The notes below the pieces were generated by a model that worked only from the letters and a program-made list of their open reading frames with translations, searched no databases and was not told where the DNA came from. Both the position numbers and the translations under genes were made by a program. This document shows, one piece after another, positions 8,032 to 16,601 of a stretch of 59,639 nt of DNA. The DNA lies in contig CAJXYT010000005.1 of assembly GCA_913063505.1 (NCBI GenBank), positions 1-59,639 of the forward strand, read 5' to 3'. Origin of the DNA: an uncultured Gammaproteobacteria bacterium. Lineage in GTDB: Bacteria > Pseudomonadota > Gammaproteobacteria > Steroidobacterales > Woeseiaceae. Within the stretch, counting starts at the first letter, position 1. Every line of letters begins with the position of its first letter.

Positions 8032-8961
8032 ATGAGCAACAAGAATGATAGTGCGATAGTGGTTTCGGCACTGAAACATGCCGCACCATATATCCGCCTT
8101 TATAAAGGCAAAGTATTCGTCATCAAGGCAGGCGGCGAAGTGTTCGCCGATGCCGAAAAAGCTGCGGCACTGATGGAGCAAGTTGGCATTCTTTACCAGG
8201 TCGGCGTTCGCGTCGTATTGATTCATGGTGGCGGGCCACAGGCTACCAAACTGGCATCGGCGCTCGGACTCGACACCACATTCATCGATGGCCGTCGCGT
8301 GACCAACAGCGAGTCCCTCGATGTCGCGACGATGGTCCTGAATGGCCAAATTAATACTCGAATTCTCGCCACTTGTCGTGACTTACATATTCCGGCCGTC
8401 GGTATCAGCGGTGTCGACGCCGGCTTAATTCGCGCGCACAAGCGGCCACCGGTCGAGCGCGATGGTCAAACTTCAGTTGACTATGGCTTCGTCGGTGATA
8501 TCGACTCTGTCAATGCTGATATTTTGCGCAAGCAACTCGATGCTGGATTGATGCCGGTCGTTAGCCCGATCTCATGCGACGAGTCAGGCACCATTCTGAA
8601 CATCAACGCCGACACGGTTGCCGCAGCGATCGCCGCTGAGTTAGGTGCTGAGAAACTGATACTCGCAACTGGAGCTGCCGGAATTCTTGAAGACATAAAT
8701 GACCCGACTTCATTGATTAGCTACATCGACAGAGCCGCACTCAAAAAGCTCTGTAAATCCGGAAGCCTCGCCGACGGCATGCTGCCAAAGGCGGCAGCGA
8801 TAGACTCGGCAATCGCAAATGGAGTGCAGCGCGTACACATCATTTCCAGCAAGGTTGCTGACAGCATTCTTCTCGAGGTGTTTACCAACGAAGGGACCGG
8901 TACTTTGGTCGTCGATGATATCGGCGGACTGACGCTTGCTGAGCAGAGCGCTGACTCATGA
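8032..8961 (+). CDS. argB: N-acylglutamate kinase
   Basis: Amino-acid kinase family enzyme phosphorylating N-acyl-glutamate. It shows VIKAGGEVF (nucleotide-binding Lys), LIHGGGPQATKLA, ILNINADTVAAAIA and a C-terminal SGSLADGMLPKAAAI segment. About 309 residues, so it is a stand-alone kinase and lacks the C-terminal acyltransferase domain fused to ArgB in Xanthomonas. It begins two bases after argF' and its stop overlaps argH (ATGA). No separate acylglutamate synthase is present in the window. Confidence 0.93.
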   Translation: MSNKNDSAIVVSALKHAAPYIRLYKGKVFVIKAGGEVFADAEKAAALMEQVGILYQVGVRVVLIHGGGPQATKLASALGLDTTFIDGRRVTNSESLDVATMVLNGQINTRILATCRDLHIPAVGISGVDAGLIRAHKRPPVERDGQTSVDYGFVGDIDSVNADILRKQLDAGLMPVVSPISCDESGTILNINADTVAAAIAAELGAEKLILATGAAGILEDINDPTSLISYIDRAALKKLCKSGSLADGMLPKAAAIDSAIANGVQRVHIISSKVADSILLEVFTNEGTGTLVVDDIGGLTLAEQSADS

Positions 8962-10142
8962 GCAGACTCTGGGAAAAAGGTTTACCACTCGACGAGCGAG
9001 TCTTACGTTACACCGCAGGCGAAGATCACCAGCTGGATGCCCGACTCATACCGTACGACGTACGCGGCTCAATAGCCCATGCCGAAATGCTCGCCGAGCA
9101 GGACTTGATCAGCGCGGCTGACTGTACTGCAATTCGCGACGGCTTAACTGCCCTCGACAAGAGCTTCGAAGCGGGCGATTGGTGCATCAACCTCGAAGAT
9201 GAAGATGCACATACAGCGCTTGAGTCGCGACTAACTGATGCGATCGGGCCGGTGGGAGGTCGACTACATCTTGGTCGCTCCAGAAATGATCAGGTCCTCA
9301 CCGCCCTCAGGATGTATCTCCGAGACGCGTCGAGCGATCTGGTTAGCCGTGTAAACCAACTGCGAGAATCGATCAGCAACCTGCAGGATCGTCAGGGCGA
9401 TATTAAGTTACCGGGCTATACGCACATGCAACATGCGATGCCGTCGTCAGTGGCACTTTGGTGTGGCGGGTTCGACGAGGGATTCGCTGATGCTGCTGAA
9501 GGATTAGCGTCATTACGCAAGCGCATCAATAAGAATCCATTGGGCAGCGCTGCTGGCTACGGTACGCCGGGGCTCCCACTGGATCGAGACGCGACGACAG
9601 CGAAACTCGACTTTGATATCACGCAGAATCCTGTAACAGCAGCACAGCTGTCTCGGGGCAAGGCCGAAAGCGCCCTGCTTTTTGAAATTACTCTCTTGCT
9701 GCAGGACCTCGGCCGCATGGCCAGCGACCTGTTGATGTTTTACACACAGGAGTTCGCTTACGTGTCGCTCGCGGCGGAGGTGACGACCGGCTCATCCATA
9801 ATGCCGCAGAAGCGCAATCCCGATGTCCTTGAGTTACTTCGGGCATCGTCAGCGACCGCGCAAGCCTGCCTCGATGAGTCACTGATGATCACTGCGAAAC
9901 TACCGTCCGGCTATCACCGCGATCTGCAGCGATTGAAGTCGCCGTTGTTCCGCTCAATCGATCTGGCCATCGACAGTGTCGATATCATGGCGTACTTGCT
10001 GGATGGACTGCAGTTCATTCCAGATAACATTAATCTCGACGAGGCGATATTCGCGACCGCAGAGGCCTATCGGCTGGTGCGCGAAGAAGGTATCCCTTTC
10101 CGTGATGCCTATAAACAGGTCGCCAAACGCTTCGCAAAATGA
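8958..10142 (+). CDS. argH: argininosuccinate lyase (short C-terminus)
   Basis: Splits argininosuccinate into arginine and fumarate, the last step. Superfamily signature GSSIMPQKRNPDVLELLR is intact, as are EDEDAHTALESRL, HLGRSRNDQV and GYTHMQHAMP. It has 394 residues, against about 457 for E. coli ArgH. The alignment ends near GIPFRDAYKQVAKRFAK, so the terminal 50-60 residues after that helix are absent. The gene ends with a normal stop and no frameshift is visible downstream, so this looks like a genuine short form and not a broken gene. The start overlaps argB by four bases. Confidence 0.92.
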   Translation: MSRLWEKGLPLDERVLRYTAGEDHQLDARLIPYDVRGSIAHAEMLAEQDLISAADCTAIRDGLTALDKSFEAGDWCINLEDEDAHTALESRLTDAIGPVGGRLHLGRSRNDQVLTALRMYLRDASSDLVSRVNQLRESISNLQDRQGDIKLPGYTHMQHAMPSSVALWCGGFDEGFADAAEGLASLRKRINKNPLGSAAGYGTPGLPLDRDATTAKLDFDITQNPVTAAQLSRGKAESALLFEITLLLQDLGRMASDLLMFYTQEFAYVSLAAEVTTGSSIMPQKRNPDVLELLRASSATAQACLDESLMITAKLPSGYHRDLQRLKSPLFRSIDLAIDSVDIMAYLLDGLQFIPDNINLDEAIFATAEAYRLVREEGIPFRDAYKQVAKRFAK

Positions 10143-10166
10143 TGCCCCTTTCATAGCTTCAGCATC

Positions 10167-10172
10167 TATAAT
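10167..10172 (+). promoter_or_regulatory. candidate -10 box upstream of lptM
   Basis: A perfect TATAAT lies 40 bases upstream of the lptM start in the 69-base gap after argH. No good -35 is seen at the matching distance, so it is only a candidate start for the lptM-polA unit. Confidence 0.3.
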
Positions 10173-10211
10173 CCAGCGATCACTATCTGTCGTTATACGA
10201 GAGTCGATCCT

Positions 10212-10400
10212 ATGAAACGCATTTGTTTATTGATGACTGTGATTGCATCCATATTTGTTGTTGCAGGCTGCGGGCAAAGTGGCCCGCTATACGTTCCCGG
10301 TAATCCGAGCCAAATGGCTGTTCCCCCATCACAGGAGATTGCCAACACGGAAAATCCTGAAGACGGTGAGGACGACAGCGAAGCACCCGAACAGGAATAA
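10212..10400 (+). CDS. lptM: LptM-like small lipoprotein
   Basis: 62-residue lipoprotein with a signal peptide ending in the lipobox VAGC, followed directly by the family motif CGQSGPLYVP (E. coli LptM/YifL: CGLKGPLYFP) and an acidic disordered tail. In E. coli LptM is an outer-membrane lipoprotein that assists oxidative maturation of the LPS translocon protein LptD. Here it sits two bases before polA instead of upstream of lysA as is common. Assignment rests on the short motif and architecture, which are distinctive. Confidence 0.82.
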   Translation: MKRICLLMTVIASIFVVAGCGQSGPLYVPGNPSQMAVPPSQEIANTENPEDGEDDSEAPEQE

Positions 10401-10402
10401 CA

Positions 10403-13093
10403 ATGACTGACCTCGTCCTAATCGACGGGTCATCGTATTTGTATCGCGCTTATCACGCGCTGCCGCCACTAACCAACACCGCGGGCGAACCGACCGGCGC
10501 GTTGCATGGCGTACTGACGATGATCCAAAAGCTCCTGCGTGAAGAACAGCCCAGCAATGTTGCCGTGGTATTCGATGCACCCGGTAAGACATTTCGCGAC
10601 GAACTTTACTCCGAGTACAAGGCCAACCGACCACCAATGCCGGATGAACTGCGTTCGCAAGTGCAGCCGATCCTTGATGCAGTCGAAGCGATGGGACTAA
10701 CGCTGCTAAGAGTACCGGGAGTGGAAGCAGATGACGTTATCGGAACATTGTGCAAGCAGGCTGGCGAGGCTGGCCTCAGTGTTCTTGTTTCTACCGGCGA
10801 CAAAGACCTTGCTCAGCTCGTGAATGACAGAGTGTCATTGATCAACACGATGAATGATTCGAGAATGGATCGGGATGGCGTCAAAGCGAAATTCGATGTC
10901 TTCCCAGAACAGATCGTGGACTACCTCGCCCTCGTTGGCGACACGTCAGACAATATTCCCGGAGTTCCTAAGGTTGGCGCCAAGACCGCTGCCAAGTGGT
11001 TGAACCTGTATGGCAGTGCCGATGGAATTGTGCGAAACGCCGATGAGATTAAAGGCAAAGTTGGCGACAGTCTTCGAGAAAATGTAGCGCAACTTCGCTT
11101 GTCCCAGAATCTCGCCACGATTCGTATAGACCTTGAGCTCGAGACAAGCATCTCGGAACTCGCCCCGAGTCCGGCTGACACCAATCGTCTGCGTGAACTC
11201 TACGGTCATTTTGAATTGCGCTCTATGCTTGGGCAGCTCGATGACGAAGCTAAACAGGCGGTTGCGCCGATCGAAAAAGCGGAGGAAACCAACTACGAAA
11301 CCGTCCTTACGTGGGAAGCTTTTGACCGTTGGATGGAAAAAATAGATAAATCGAAACTCACTGCTTTCGACACCGAAACGACCAGCATCTACTACATGGA
11401 AGCACAGATCGTCGGATTCTCACTTTCTGTAAGCGCGAATGAAGCTGCCTACATTCCCTTGACACACGACTACCCAGGCGCGCCAGACCAGTTACCACGA
11501 GATGAGGTGTTACAGAAACTTCGTAGCTGGCTTGAAGACGATGATAAGAAAAAAGTTGGCCATCATCTAAAATACGATGCCCATATTTTGGCGCGTTACG
11601 ACATCGCATTAGCGGGTATGAAGTTCGATTCCATGTTGGAGTCGTATGTGCTCAATAGCGTAGCGACGCGTCACAACATGGACTCGGTGACGAAACACTA
11701 CCTGGGCCGCGAAACTATTCATTATGAAGATGTTGCTGGCAAGGGCGCCAAGCAACTGACATTCAATCAGGTCGACCTGGAGACGGCCGCCCCGTATGCC
11801 GCCGAAGATGCCGACATCACCCTGCAGCTGCACGAAGTCTTATGGAATCAACTTAGCGAACACCCCGCGTTAAAGAGCGTCTACGAGAACATCGAGCAAC
11901 CGCTGGTGCCAATATTGCTGGAGATGGAAGAAACCGGTGTGTTGGTTGATCGCAAAATGCTCATCGCGCAAAGTGGCGAGCTAGCGAAGAAAATAGTCAA
12001 ACTTGAGATCAAGGCGCATGAACTGGCTGGTGGGCCTTTCAACCTTGGTTCACCCAAGCAACTCCAACAGATACTTTTCGAGCGGCAGGGTCTACCAGTC
12101 ATTAGAAAGACACCTAAAGGACAACCCTCAACGGCAGAGGACGTGCTAGTTGAGTTGGCAAACGACTATGAGTTGCCGGCCGTAATTATTGAGTTTCGCA
12201 GCATCAGCAAACTCAAGAGCACCTACACTGACAAACTACCTTTGCAGATCTCTGAAAGTACCGGACGTATACATACGTCGTACCATCAGGCTGTCGCTGC
12301 CACTGGTCGGCTTTCCTCTACCGACCCCAATCTGCAGAACATACCGATCAGAACGCCGGAGGGTCGCCGTATCCGCCAGGCATTCATCGCGCCAGAGGGC
12401 CAGGTTCTGTTAGCAGCCGACTACTCCCAGATCGAGCTGCGCATCATGGCGCACTTGTCTTCGGACCCGAGCCTAACAAAGGCATTTGCGGACGAGAAGG
12501 ACGTACATCGAGCTACGGCCGCTGAGGTTTTCGCTTTGACCGTCGATGAAGTCACTGACGACCAGCGGCGCTCCGCCAAGGCGATCAACTTTGGATTGAT
12601 GTATGGCATGTCTGCATTTGGTCTGGCCAAGCAACTCGGTATTTCCCGTGGTGAGGCTCAGGAATATGTGGACATGTATTTTAAACGCTATCCAGGCGTG
12701 AGAGCCTATATGGACGACATACGCGAAACCGCCAGTGCCAATGGGTTTGTCGAAACAGTTTTTGGCCGCCGGCTATACCTCCCGGAAATTAACGCCCGAA
12801 ATGCCAATCGTCGCCAATACGCAGAGCGCACTGCGATCAACGCACCTATGCAGGGTACGGCCGCTGACATCATCAAGCGCGCGATGATTTCAGTACACCA
12901 GTGGCTACAAGATGAACGCCCCGGAGCCCGTATGATCATGCAGGTTCACGATGAACTCGTTTTCGAAGTCGATAAGGACAAAGTCGAGAGCATCAAGGAC
13001 CATGTTACGGACCTGATGAATGCCGCGGCATCTTTGTCGGTTCCACTGAAAGTAGACGTTGGCGTCGGCAAGAACTGGGATGAAGCGCATTAG
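10403..13093 (+). CDS. polA: DNA polymerase I
   Basis: 896-residue repair and Okazaki-fragment polymerase with all three domains. The 5' nuclease domain occupies about residues 1-290 (VLIDGSSYLYRAYHALP, GVEADDVIGTL, STGDKDLAQL). The 3'-5' proofreading domain has all motifs: FDTETTS, HHLKYDAHIL and YAAEDADIT. The polymerase domain has motif A DYSQIELRIMAHLS, motif B RRSAKAINFGLMYG and motif C VHDELVFEV. Proofreading therefore appears active. ATG is two bases after the lptM stop. The gene converges on engB. Confidence 0.97.
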   Translation: MTDLVLIDGSSYLYRAYHALPPLTNTAGEPTGALHGVLTMIQKLLREEQPSNVAVVFDAPGKTFRDELYSEYKANRPPMPDELRSQVQPILDAVEAMGLTLLRVPGVEADDVIGTLCKQAGEAGLSVLVSTGDKDLAQLVNDRVSLINTMNDSRMDRDGVKAKFDVFPEQIVDYLALVGDTSDNIPGVPKVGAKTAAKWLNLYGSADGIVRNADEIKGKVGDSLRENVAQLRLSQNLATIRIDLELETSISELAPSPADTNRLRELYGHFELRSMLGQLDDEAKQAVAPIEKAEETNYETVLTWEAFDRWMEKIDKSKLTAFDTETTSIYYMEAQIVGFSLSVSANEAAYIPLTHDYPGAPDQLPRDEVLQKLRSWLEDDDKKKVGHHLKYDAHILARYDIALAGMKFDSMLESYVLNSVATRHNMDSVTKHYLGRETIHYEDVAGKGAKQLTFNQVDLETAAPYAAEDADITLQLHEVLWNQLSEHPALKSVYENIEQPLVPILLEMEETGVLVDRKMLIAQSGELAKKIVKLEIKAHELAGGPFNLGSPKQLQQILFERQGLPVIRKTPKGQPSTAEDVLVELANDYELPAVIIEFRSISKLKSTYTDKLPLQISESTGRIHTSYHQAVAATGRLSSTDPNLQNIPIRTPEGRRIRQAFIAPEGQVLLAADYSQIELRIMAHLSSDPSLTKAFADEKDVHRATAAEVFALTVDEVTDDQRRSAKAINFGLMYGMSAFGLAKQLGISRGEAQEYVDMYFKRYPGVRAYMDDIRETASANGFVETVFGRRLYLPEINARNANRRQYAERTAINAPMQGTAADIIKRAMISVHQWLQDERPGARMIMQVHDELVFEVDKDKVESIKDHVTDLMNAAASLSVPLKVDVGVGKNWDEAH

Positions 13094-13285
13094 ATTATCA
13101 GTCATATTAGACTTATTCTAAGAAACTTCCTAAGAATAATTAGTAACTTACAAAATTCAATGAACTCTAAGAGCCTTACGCCCTCTAATCTTTTGAGTGC
13201 ATCAGCCACTCGCCTGCTTACCTCCCTAGACAGGCGCGCGAGCGGCGACCCCAAGCCATTTACTTCTTCTGACCCCGAGGTAGCC
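13094..13285. other. polA-engB intergenic region
   Basis: 192 bases without a convincing gene. It contains an imperfect hairpin made by TTATTCTAAG and CTAAGAATAA around a 7-base loop (about 13114-13140). The rest (to 13285) is unstructured by eye. In E. coli this interval encodes Spot 42 RNA and in Pseudomonas aeruginosa ErsA, so an sRNA is possible. I see no clear Spot 42 or ErsA sequence. The minus-strand ORF 13102-13287 looks spurious. Confidence 0.35.
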
Positions 13286-13316
13286 AATAAAACGACTACT
13301 TCGAGGTTGTTTTATT
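13286..13316. terminator. bidirectional terminator between polA and engB
   Basis: Inverted repeat AATAAAAC ... GTTTTATT, extended inward by four more pairs (two of them G-U) around a 7-base loop containing TTCG. It gives A/T-rich flanks on both strands, as expected between convergent genes. The engB stop codon lies within the right arm. Confidence 0.6.
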
Positions 13317-13908
13317 CCCCACGCTCTAATGACAGAAATTCGTCGAGCTTCACGCGTGCATCATCTTCACCCAGACGCGTCAGCGCCGAAAAATGTTGCA
13401 CCGTGGCTATATCGCCAAGGTCTCTTTTTACTTCAAGCAAAGCCTTCGCCGCCTGACCTCGCTTCAGCTTGTCGGTTTTCGTCAGTAATACATGTGTTGG
13501 CAGCGAGACCTGCTCTGCGAAATCCAGCATTTGTGCATCATAGGCCGTAATCTGCCTTCTGATATCCACGATCAAGAACAGTCCGCGTAAGCTTTGCCGG
13601 ACTTCAAAATAGTCGGCCATAAGGTCGCGCCAATGATGCTTTTTCTTATCCGACACTTTTGCGAATCCGTAGCCCGGCAGGTCAACCAGCCGCTTTGTAT
13701 CCTGCAGCGCAAAGAAATTGACGAGTTGCGTTCGACCAGGAGTCTTGCTTGTGCGAGCGAACTGGCGACGATTGACGATGATATTGATGGCACTGGACTT
13801 GCCGGAATTCGAGCGCCCAGCGACGGCGACCTCGGCCCCCGAATCCTGAACAAACTGGGTCACCGCATTCGCACTCTTAATGAAATGGGCTTCTGGATAT
13901 TGCGACAT
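13312..13908 (-). CDS. engB: ribosome biogenesis GTP-binding protein EngB
   Basis: 198-residue YihA/YsxC-type GTPase needed for 50S assembly. Motifs: G1 GRSNSGKSS, G2 region KTPGRTQ, G3 DLPGYGFA, G4 TKTD, G5 near FSAL. Standard length. ATG start. It converges on polA, the arrangement found in E. coli and Pseudomonas. Confidence 0.95.
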   Translation of the reverse strand: MSQYPEAHFIKSANAVTQFVQDSGAEVAVAGRSNSGKSSAINIIVNRRQFARTSKTPGRTQLVNFFALQDTKRLVDLPGYGFAKVSDKKKHHWRDLMADYFEVRQSLRGLFLIVDIRRQITAYDAQMLDFAEQVSLPTHVLLTKTDKLKRGQAAKALLEVKRDLGDIATVQHFSALTRLGEDDARVKLDEFLSLERGE

Positions 13909-14102
13909 AGGGTACGCCCTGCGGATAATGTGTATAATTTAGGGCTGCTGAGTATAGGGCCGATGGGCTAGTCTGACGGGTTCAGAGGTGCGCAGCAAGA
14001 CATTAGGACAATCAAGGACCTTCCAAGTTCTACGCCGGCGCTCGGCGCAATCAATTATTCGATTCGCATACACCCAACGCAGGGAAATCACGGTTACACG
14101 AT

Positions 14103-14732
14103 ATGAAAATGAAGCTCTCACATCTGTTCGTTATCGCCAGCCTCGTACTGGTCGGCACCACCATTCAGGCCGAGAGTCTCGTTGACGGAACGGCAGACGC
14201 CGGCAAGCAGCGCGCGCTCACCTGCACAGCCTGCCACGGACCCGAAGGTAATAGCTCAAACCCAATGTGGCCGAATATCGCCGGTCAAAGTGCCTCTTAT
14301 ATACTTACCCAACTACAAGCATTTAAGGACGGCAGTCGTAGCGACTCATTAATGTCCAGCCAGGCAATGATGTTGTCTGACGCCGATATGGCGAATCTCG
14401 CGGTCTACTTTGAAAGCCTGCCAGCGGCCGTACAATCGGTCGCAGATGAAGGTCTGATTGGCCGCGGTGAAGCGCTCTACCGAGGTGGCAACAAAGAAGC
14501 CAAAGTGCCAGCCTGTCTTGCCTGTCATGGCCCTAGCGGCCGCGGTAATCCCGCCGCTAAGTATCCCGCCCTGAAAGGGCAACATGCAATGTATACAGCT
14601 AAGCAGTTGAACGATTATGCGAACAGTACCCGTACGACCGACGGCAAAACACATATGATGCGAGACATCGCAGAAAATCTCGATAAAGACGATATTGCGG
14701 CACTTTCTTCCTACGTACAGGGTCTCAAGTAA
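14103..14732 (+). CDS. dihaem cytochrome c4
   Basis: 209-residue periplasmic or membrane-associated electron carrier. It has a Sec signal peptide (MKMKLSHLFVIASLVLVGTTIQA) and two c-type haem sites, CTACH at about residue 40 and CLACH at about 139, in two homologous cytochrome domains. Cytochrome c4 typically passes electrons from the bc1 complex to terminal oxidases. It precedes dsbA by two bases, the same pair as in Pseudomonas. The 194-base gap upstream holds TATAAT at 13933-13938 but no good -35. Confidence 0.92.
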   Translation: MKMKLSHLFVIASLVLVGTTIQAESLVDGTADAGKQRALTCTACHGPEGNSSNPMWPNIAGQSASYILTQLQAFKDGSRSDSLMSSQAMMLSDADMANLAVYFESLPAAVQSVADEGLIGRGEALYRGGNKEAKVPACLACHGPSGRGNPAAKYPALKGQHAMYTAKQLNDYANSTRTTDGKTHMMRDIAENLDKDDIAALSSYVQGLK

Positions 14733-14734
14733 GC

Positions 14735-15589
14735 ATGAAAAATACTATTTGGGTTGCCACACTAGCCGCACTTACGCTTCTCATTGCTGGTTGCAGTAAG
14801 GAAGAGACTGTTGAAACACCTGTCGCAGACACCGCTGTCGCCACAGGAGCGCAGAGCAACGGCGGCGCTTCTGAAGTGGCAGAATTGGACACAGCGAAAA
14901 CTGAGTCACTGGAAGTAGTCGAAGAATCAGCCGCTGAAGCAGAGCCGGAGGATAAGGCGATTGTTCTGGCTCGGACTGATGACGCTGCAACAGCCGCCAC
15001 CAGGTCCTGGAAGTACAAGGAAGGCCGGAATTTCACTCGCCTGATCCCTACTCAGCCAACCGTTGGCGGTGCAGATAAGATCGAGGTCGCTGAAATCTTT
15101 ATGTACAGCTGCCCGCATTGCTTGTCTCTCGAACCGCATATCAATGCATGGGTAGAGAACAAAGATCCCAGCGTCCGATTCGTTCGAATCCCTGCAATTT
15201 TCAACCAGCTCGCCCAAATACACGCGCAGCTGTATTACACCGAGGTCTTTCTTGCGAAGACTGGTCAACTCAAGAATCCGGACGCGTTCCGCCGAATGGT
15301 TTTTGAGGAGTATCACAACCGGGGCAATCGCCTGACGTCGCAGACAACCATCGAACGTTTGTTTGTGCGCGCCGGTGTGAACGCAGACGATTTCAACCGC
15401 ACCTGGAATTCATTTGAGGTCGATCAGGCATTGCGAGTTGCTCAGGATCTCGCTCGTCGCTATAACGTGGCCAGTGTTCCGATGGTGGTCGTTAACGGCA
15501 AGTACCATACTAATGTCAGTACAGCTGGCGGAATACCGCAGCTTCTAGAACTCATCGACGAACTCACCGAACGCGAAGGCTTACGCTAG
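14735..15589 (+). CDS. dsbA: lipid-anchored DsbA-type thiol:disulfide oxidoreductase
   Basis: Periplasmic disulfide donor. The thioredoxin-fold core carries the active site CPHC in FMYSCPHCLSLEPH (about residue 127) and the cis-Pro loop NVASVPMVVVNGKY. The N-terminus differs from classical DsbA: it ends its signal in LIAGC, a lipobox, and is followed by about 70 residues rich in Glu, Ala, Thr and Val before the fold begins. That makes 284 residues, against about 208 in E. coli. I infer an acylated, tethered form. Its last four bases overlap the convergent L,D-transpeptidase gene. Confidence 0.88.
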   Translation: MKNTIWVATLAALTLLIAGCSKEETVETPVADTAVATGAQSNGGASEVAELDTAKTESLEVVEESAAEAEPEDKAIVLARTDDAATAATRSWKYKEGRNFTRLIPTQPTVGGADKIEVAEIFMYSCPHCLSLEPHINAWVENKDPSVRFVRIPAIFNQLAQIHAQLYYTEVFLAKTGQLKNPDAFRRMVFEEYHNRGNRLTSQTTIERLFVRAGVNADDFNRTWNSFEVDQALRVAQDLARRYNVASVPMVVVNGKYHTNVSTAGGIPQLLELIDELTEREGLR

Positions 15590-16491
15590 CCCACATCCTC
15601 GGCCACGATTTTTAAGGCGCCGCTTTCCTCGCGGCGCCAGTACAGTCGAACGATGGAATCGATTTGCTCGTGCGCAGTGCTTACTGTCAGTCGAAAGCGA
15701 CTTAAGTAGAGATCTTCCTCCTCCGGGTAAGCAATCAATAAAAGGTCCTCAACCTGAGCGCTCTGATAGCCCCTAAATCCGTTCGGCTGCAGGAAAAGTG
15801 CGGACCATTCTGCATTACTCATGCCCCAGCGACGAAAATCAGCGTCGTACGAGGACAGGTAGGCATGCAAGTCGCCATTCGCTTTACTAGACGCCCACTG
15901 GGAAACTGCCGACTCCAGCTCAAGCATTAATGGCGCGTCACCCCGGTTATCGCTCCAGTCGAGCTGTTGCGTAACCAATACCGGGGTTACGTTATCTTCG
16001 ATACTGCCCTGCAGCAACTTGAGATCCTCATTCGGCAGTGCGATGCAACCGTCGGTATCACGTTCGGGCCGTCGACCACCTTCCGGATGAACCCCATGCA
16101 CCCAAATTCCGTCACCGTCTCTTCCGGCCTGCTGGTCCCAGACGTTGGGATAATCCAAAGGATAAGCAGCCACTCCGTATTTTTCATGAAGCTTGCTCAT
16201 ATCTAGTTGCTCCGTCACAAAGTAAAGGCCGAGTGGCGTTCGCTTATCGCCGGATCGCTGCTTGCCAGGGCCACTTTGCCCGATCGACATGTAAAAGCTG
16301 TTGGCAAGCACAAGGCTGCCACCCGAGTTATCGAACTGATGAAATGTCGAGGTCGACGTCTCAGCGACAAAAACCGTTTTAACTGACTCGGGAATACGAA
16401 TAAGCGACGTGGGATACCCGCCCTCAGCGAACGATAAATCCGGAGTCGCGAATGCAACAATGGCCAGGACAGTGAACGAGAATCGGAGCAT
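15586..16491 (-). CDS. L,D-transpeptidase family protein with C-terminal NTF2-like domain
   Basis: Exported YkuD-fold enzyme, expected to act on peptidoglycan cross-links. A signal peptide precedes the catalytic domain (about 35-190), with IWVHGVH and the catalytic Cys in DTDGCIALPNEDL. The usual S/T-H-G-C is T-D-G-C here, as in some YafK/ErfK-like members. Residues about 195-300 (VSQWASSKANGDLHAYL ... DSIVRLYWR) look like an NTF2/SnoaL-like domain, which is often appended to YafK-like proteins. Substrate not known. The palindrome GAAGTA-AG-TACTTC lies 70 bases upstream of the start. Confidence 0.82.
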   Translation of the reverse strand: MLRFSFTVLAIVAFATPDLSFAEGGYPTSLIRIPESVKTVFVAETSTSTFHQFDNSGGSLVLANSFYMSIGQSGPGKQRSGDKRTPLGLYFVTEQLDMSKLHEKYGVAAYPLDYPNVWDQQAGRDGDGIWVHGVHPEGGRRPERDTDGCIALPNEDLKLLQGSIEDNVTPVLVTQQLDWSDNRGDAPLMLELESAVSQWASSKANGDLHAYLSSYDADFRRWGMSNAEWSALFLQPNGFRGYQSAQVEDLLLIAYPEEEDLYLSRFRLTVSTAHEQIDSIVRLYWRREESGALKIVAEDVG

Positions 16492-16601
16492 GGGCTGATA
16501 GTACAGCTAACCAGTAGTCATACTAAAGTTTGCCACACATCAATCCCGTCAGAGATCCACAGTGAAGTAAGTACTTCTTATCTTAGGCGTACATTCGAAA
16601 C

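Noticed and set aside
13102-13287. 61-codon minus-strand ORF between polA and engB
   Set aside because: No ribosome site or homology signal, and it overlaps the terminator and possible sRNA locus.
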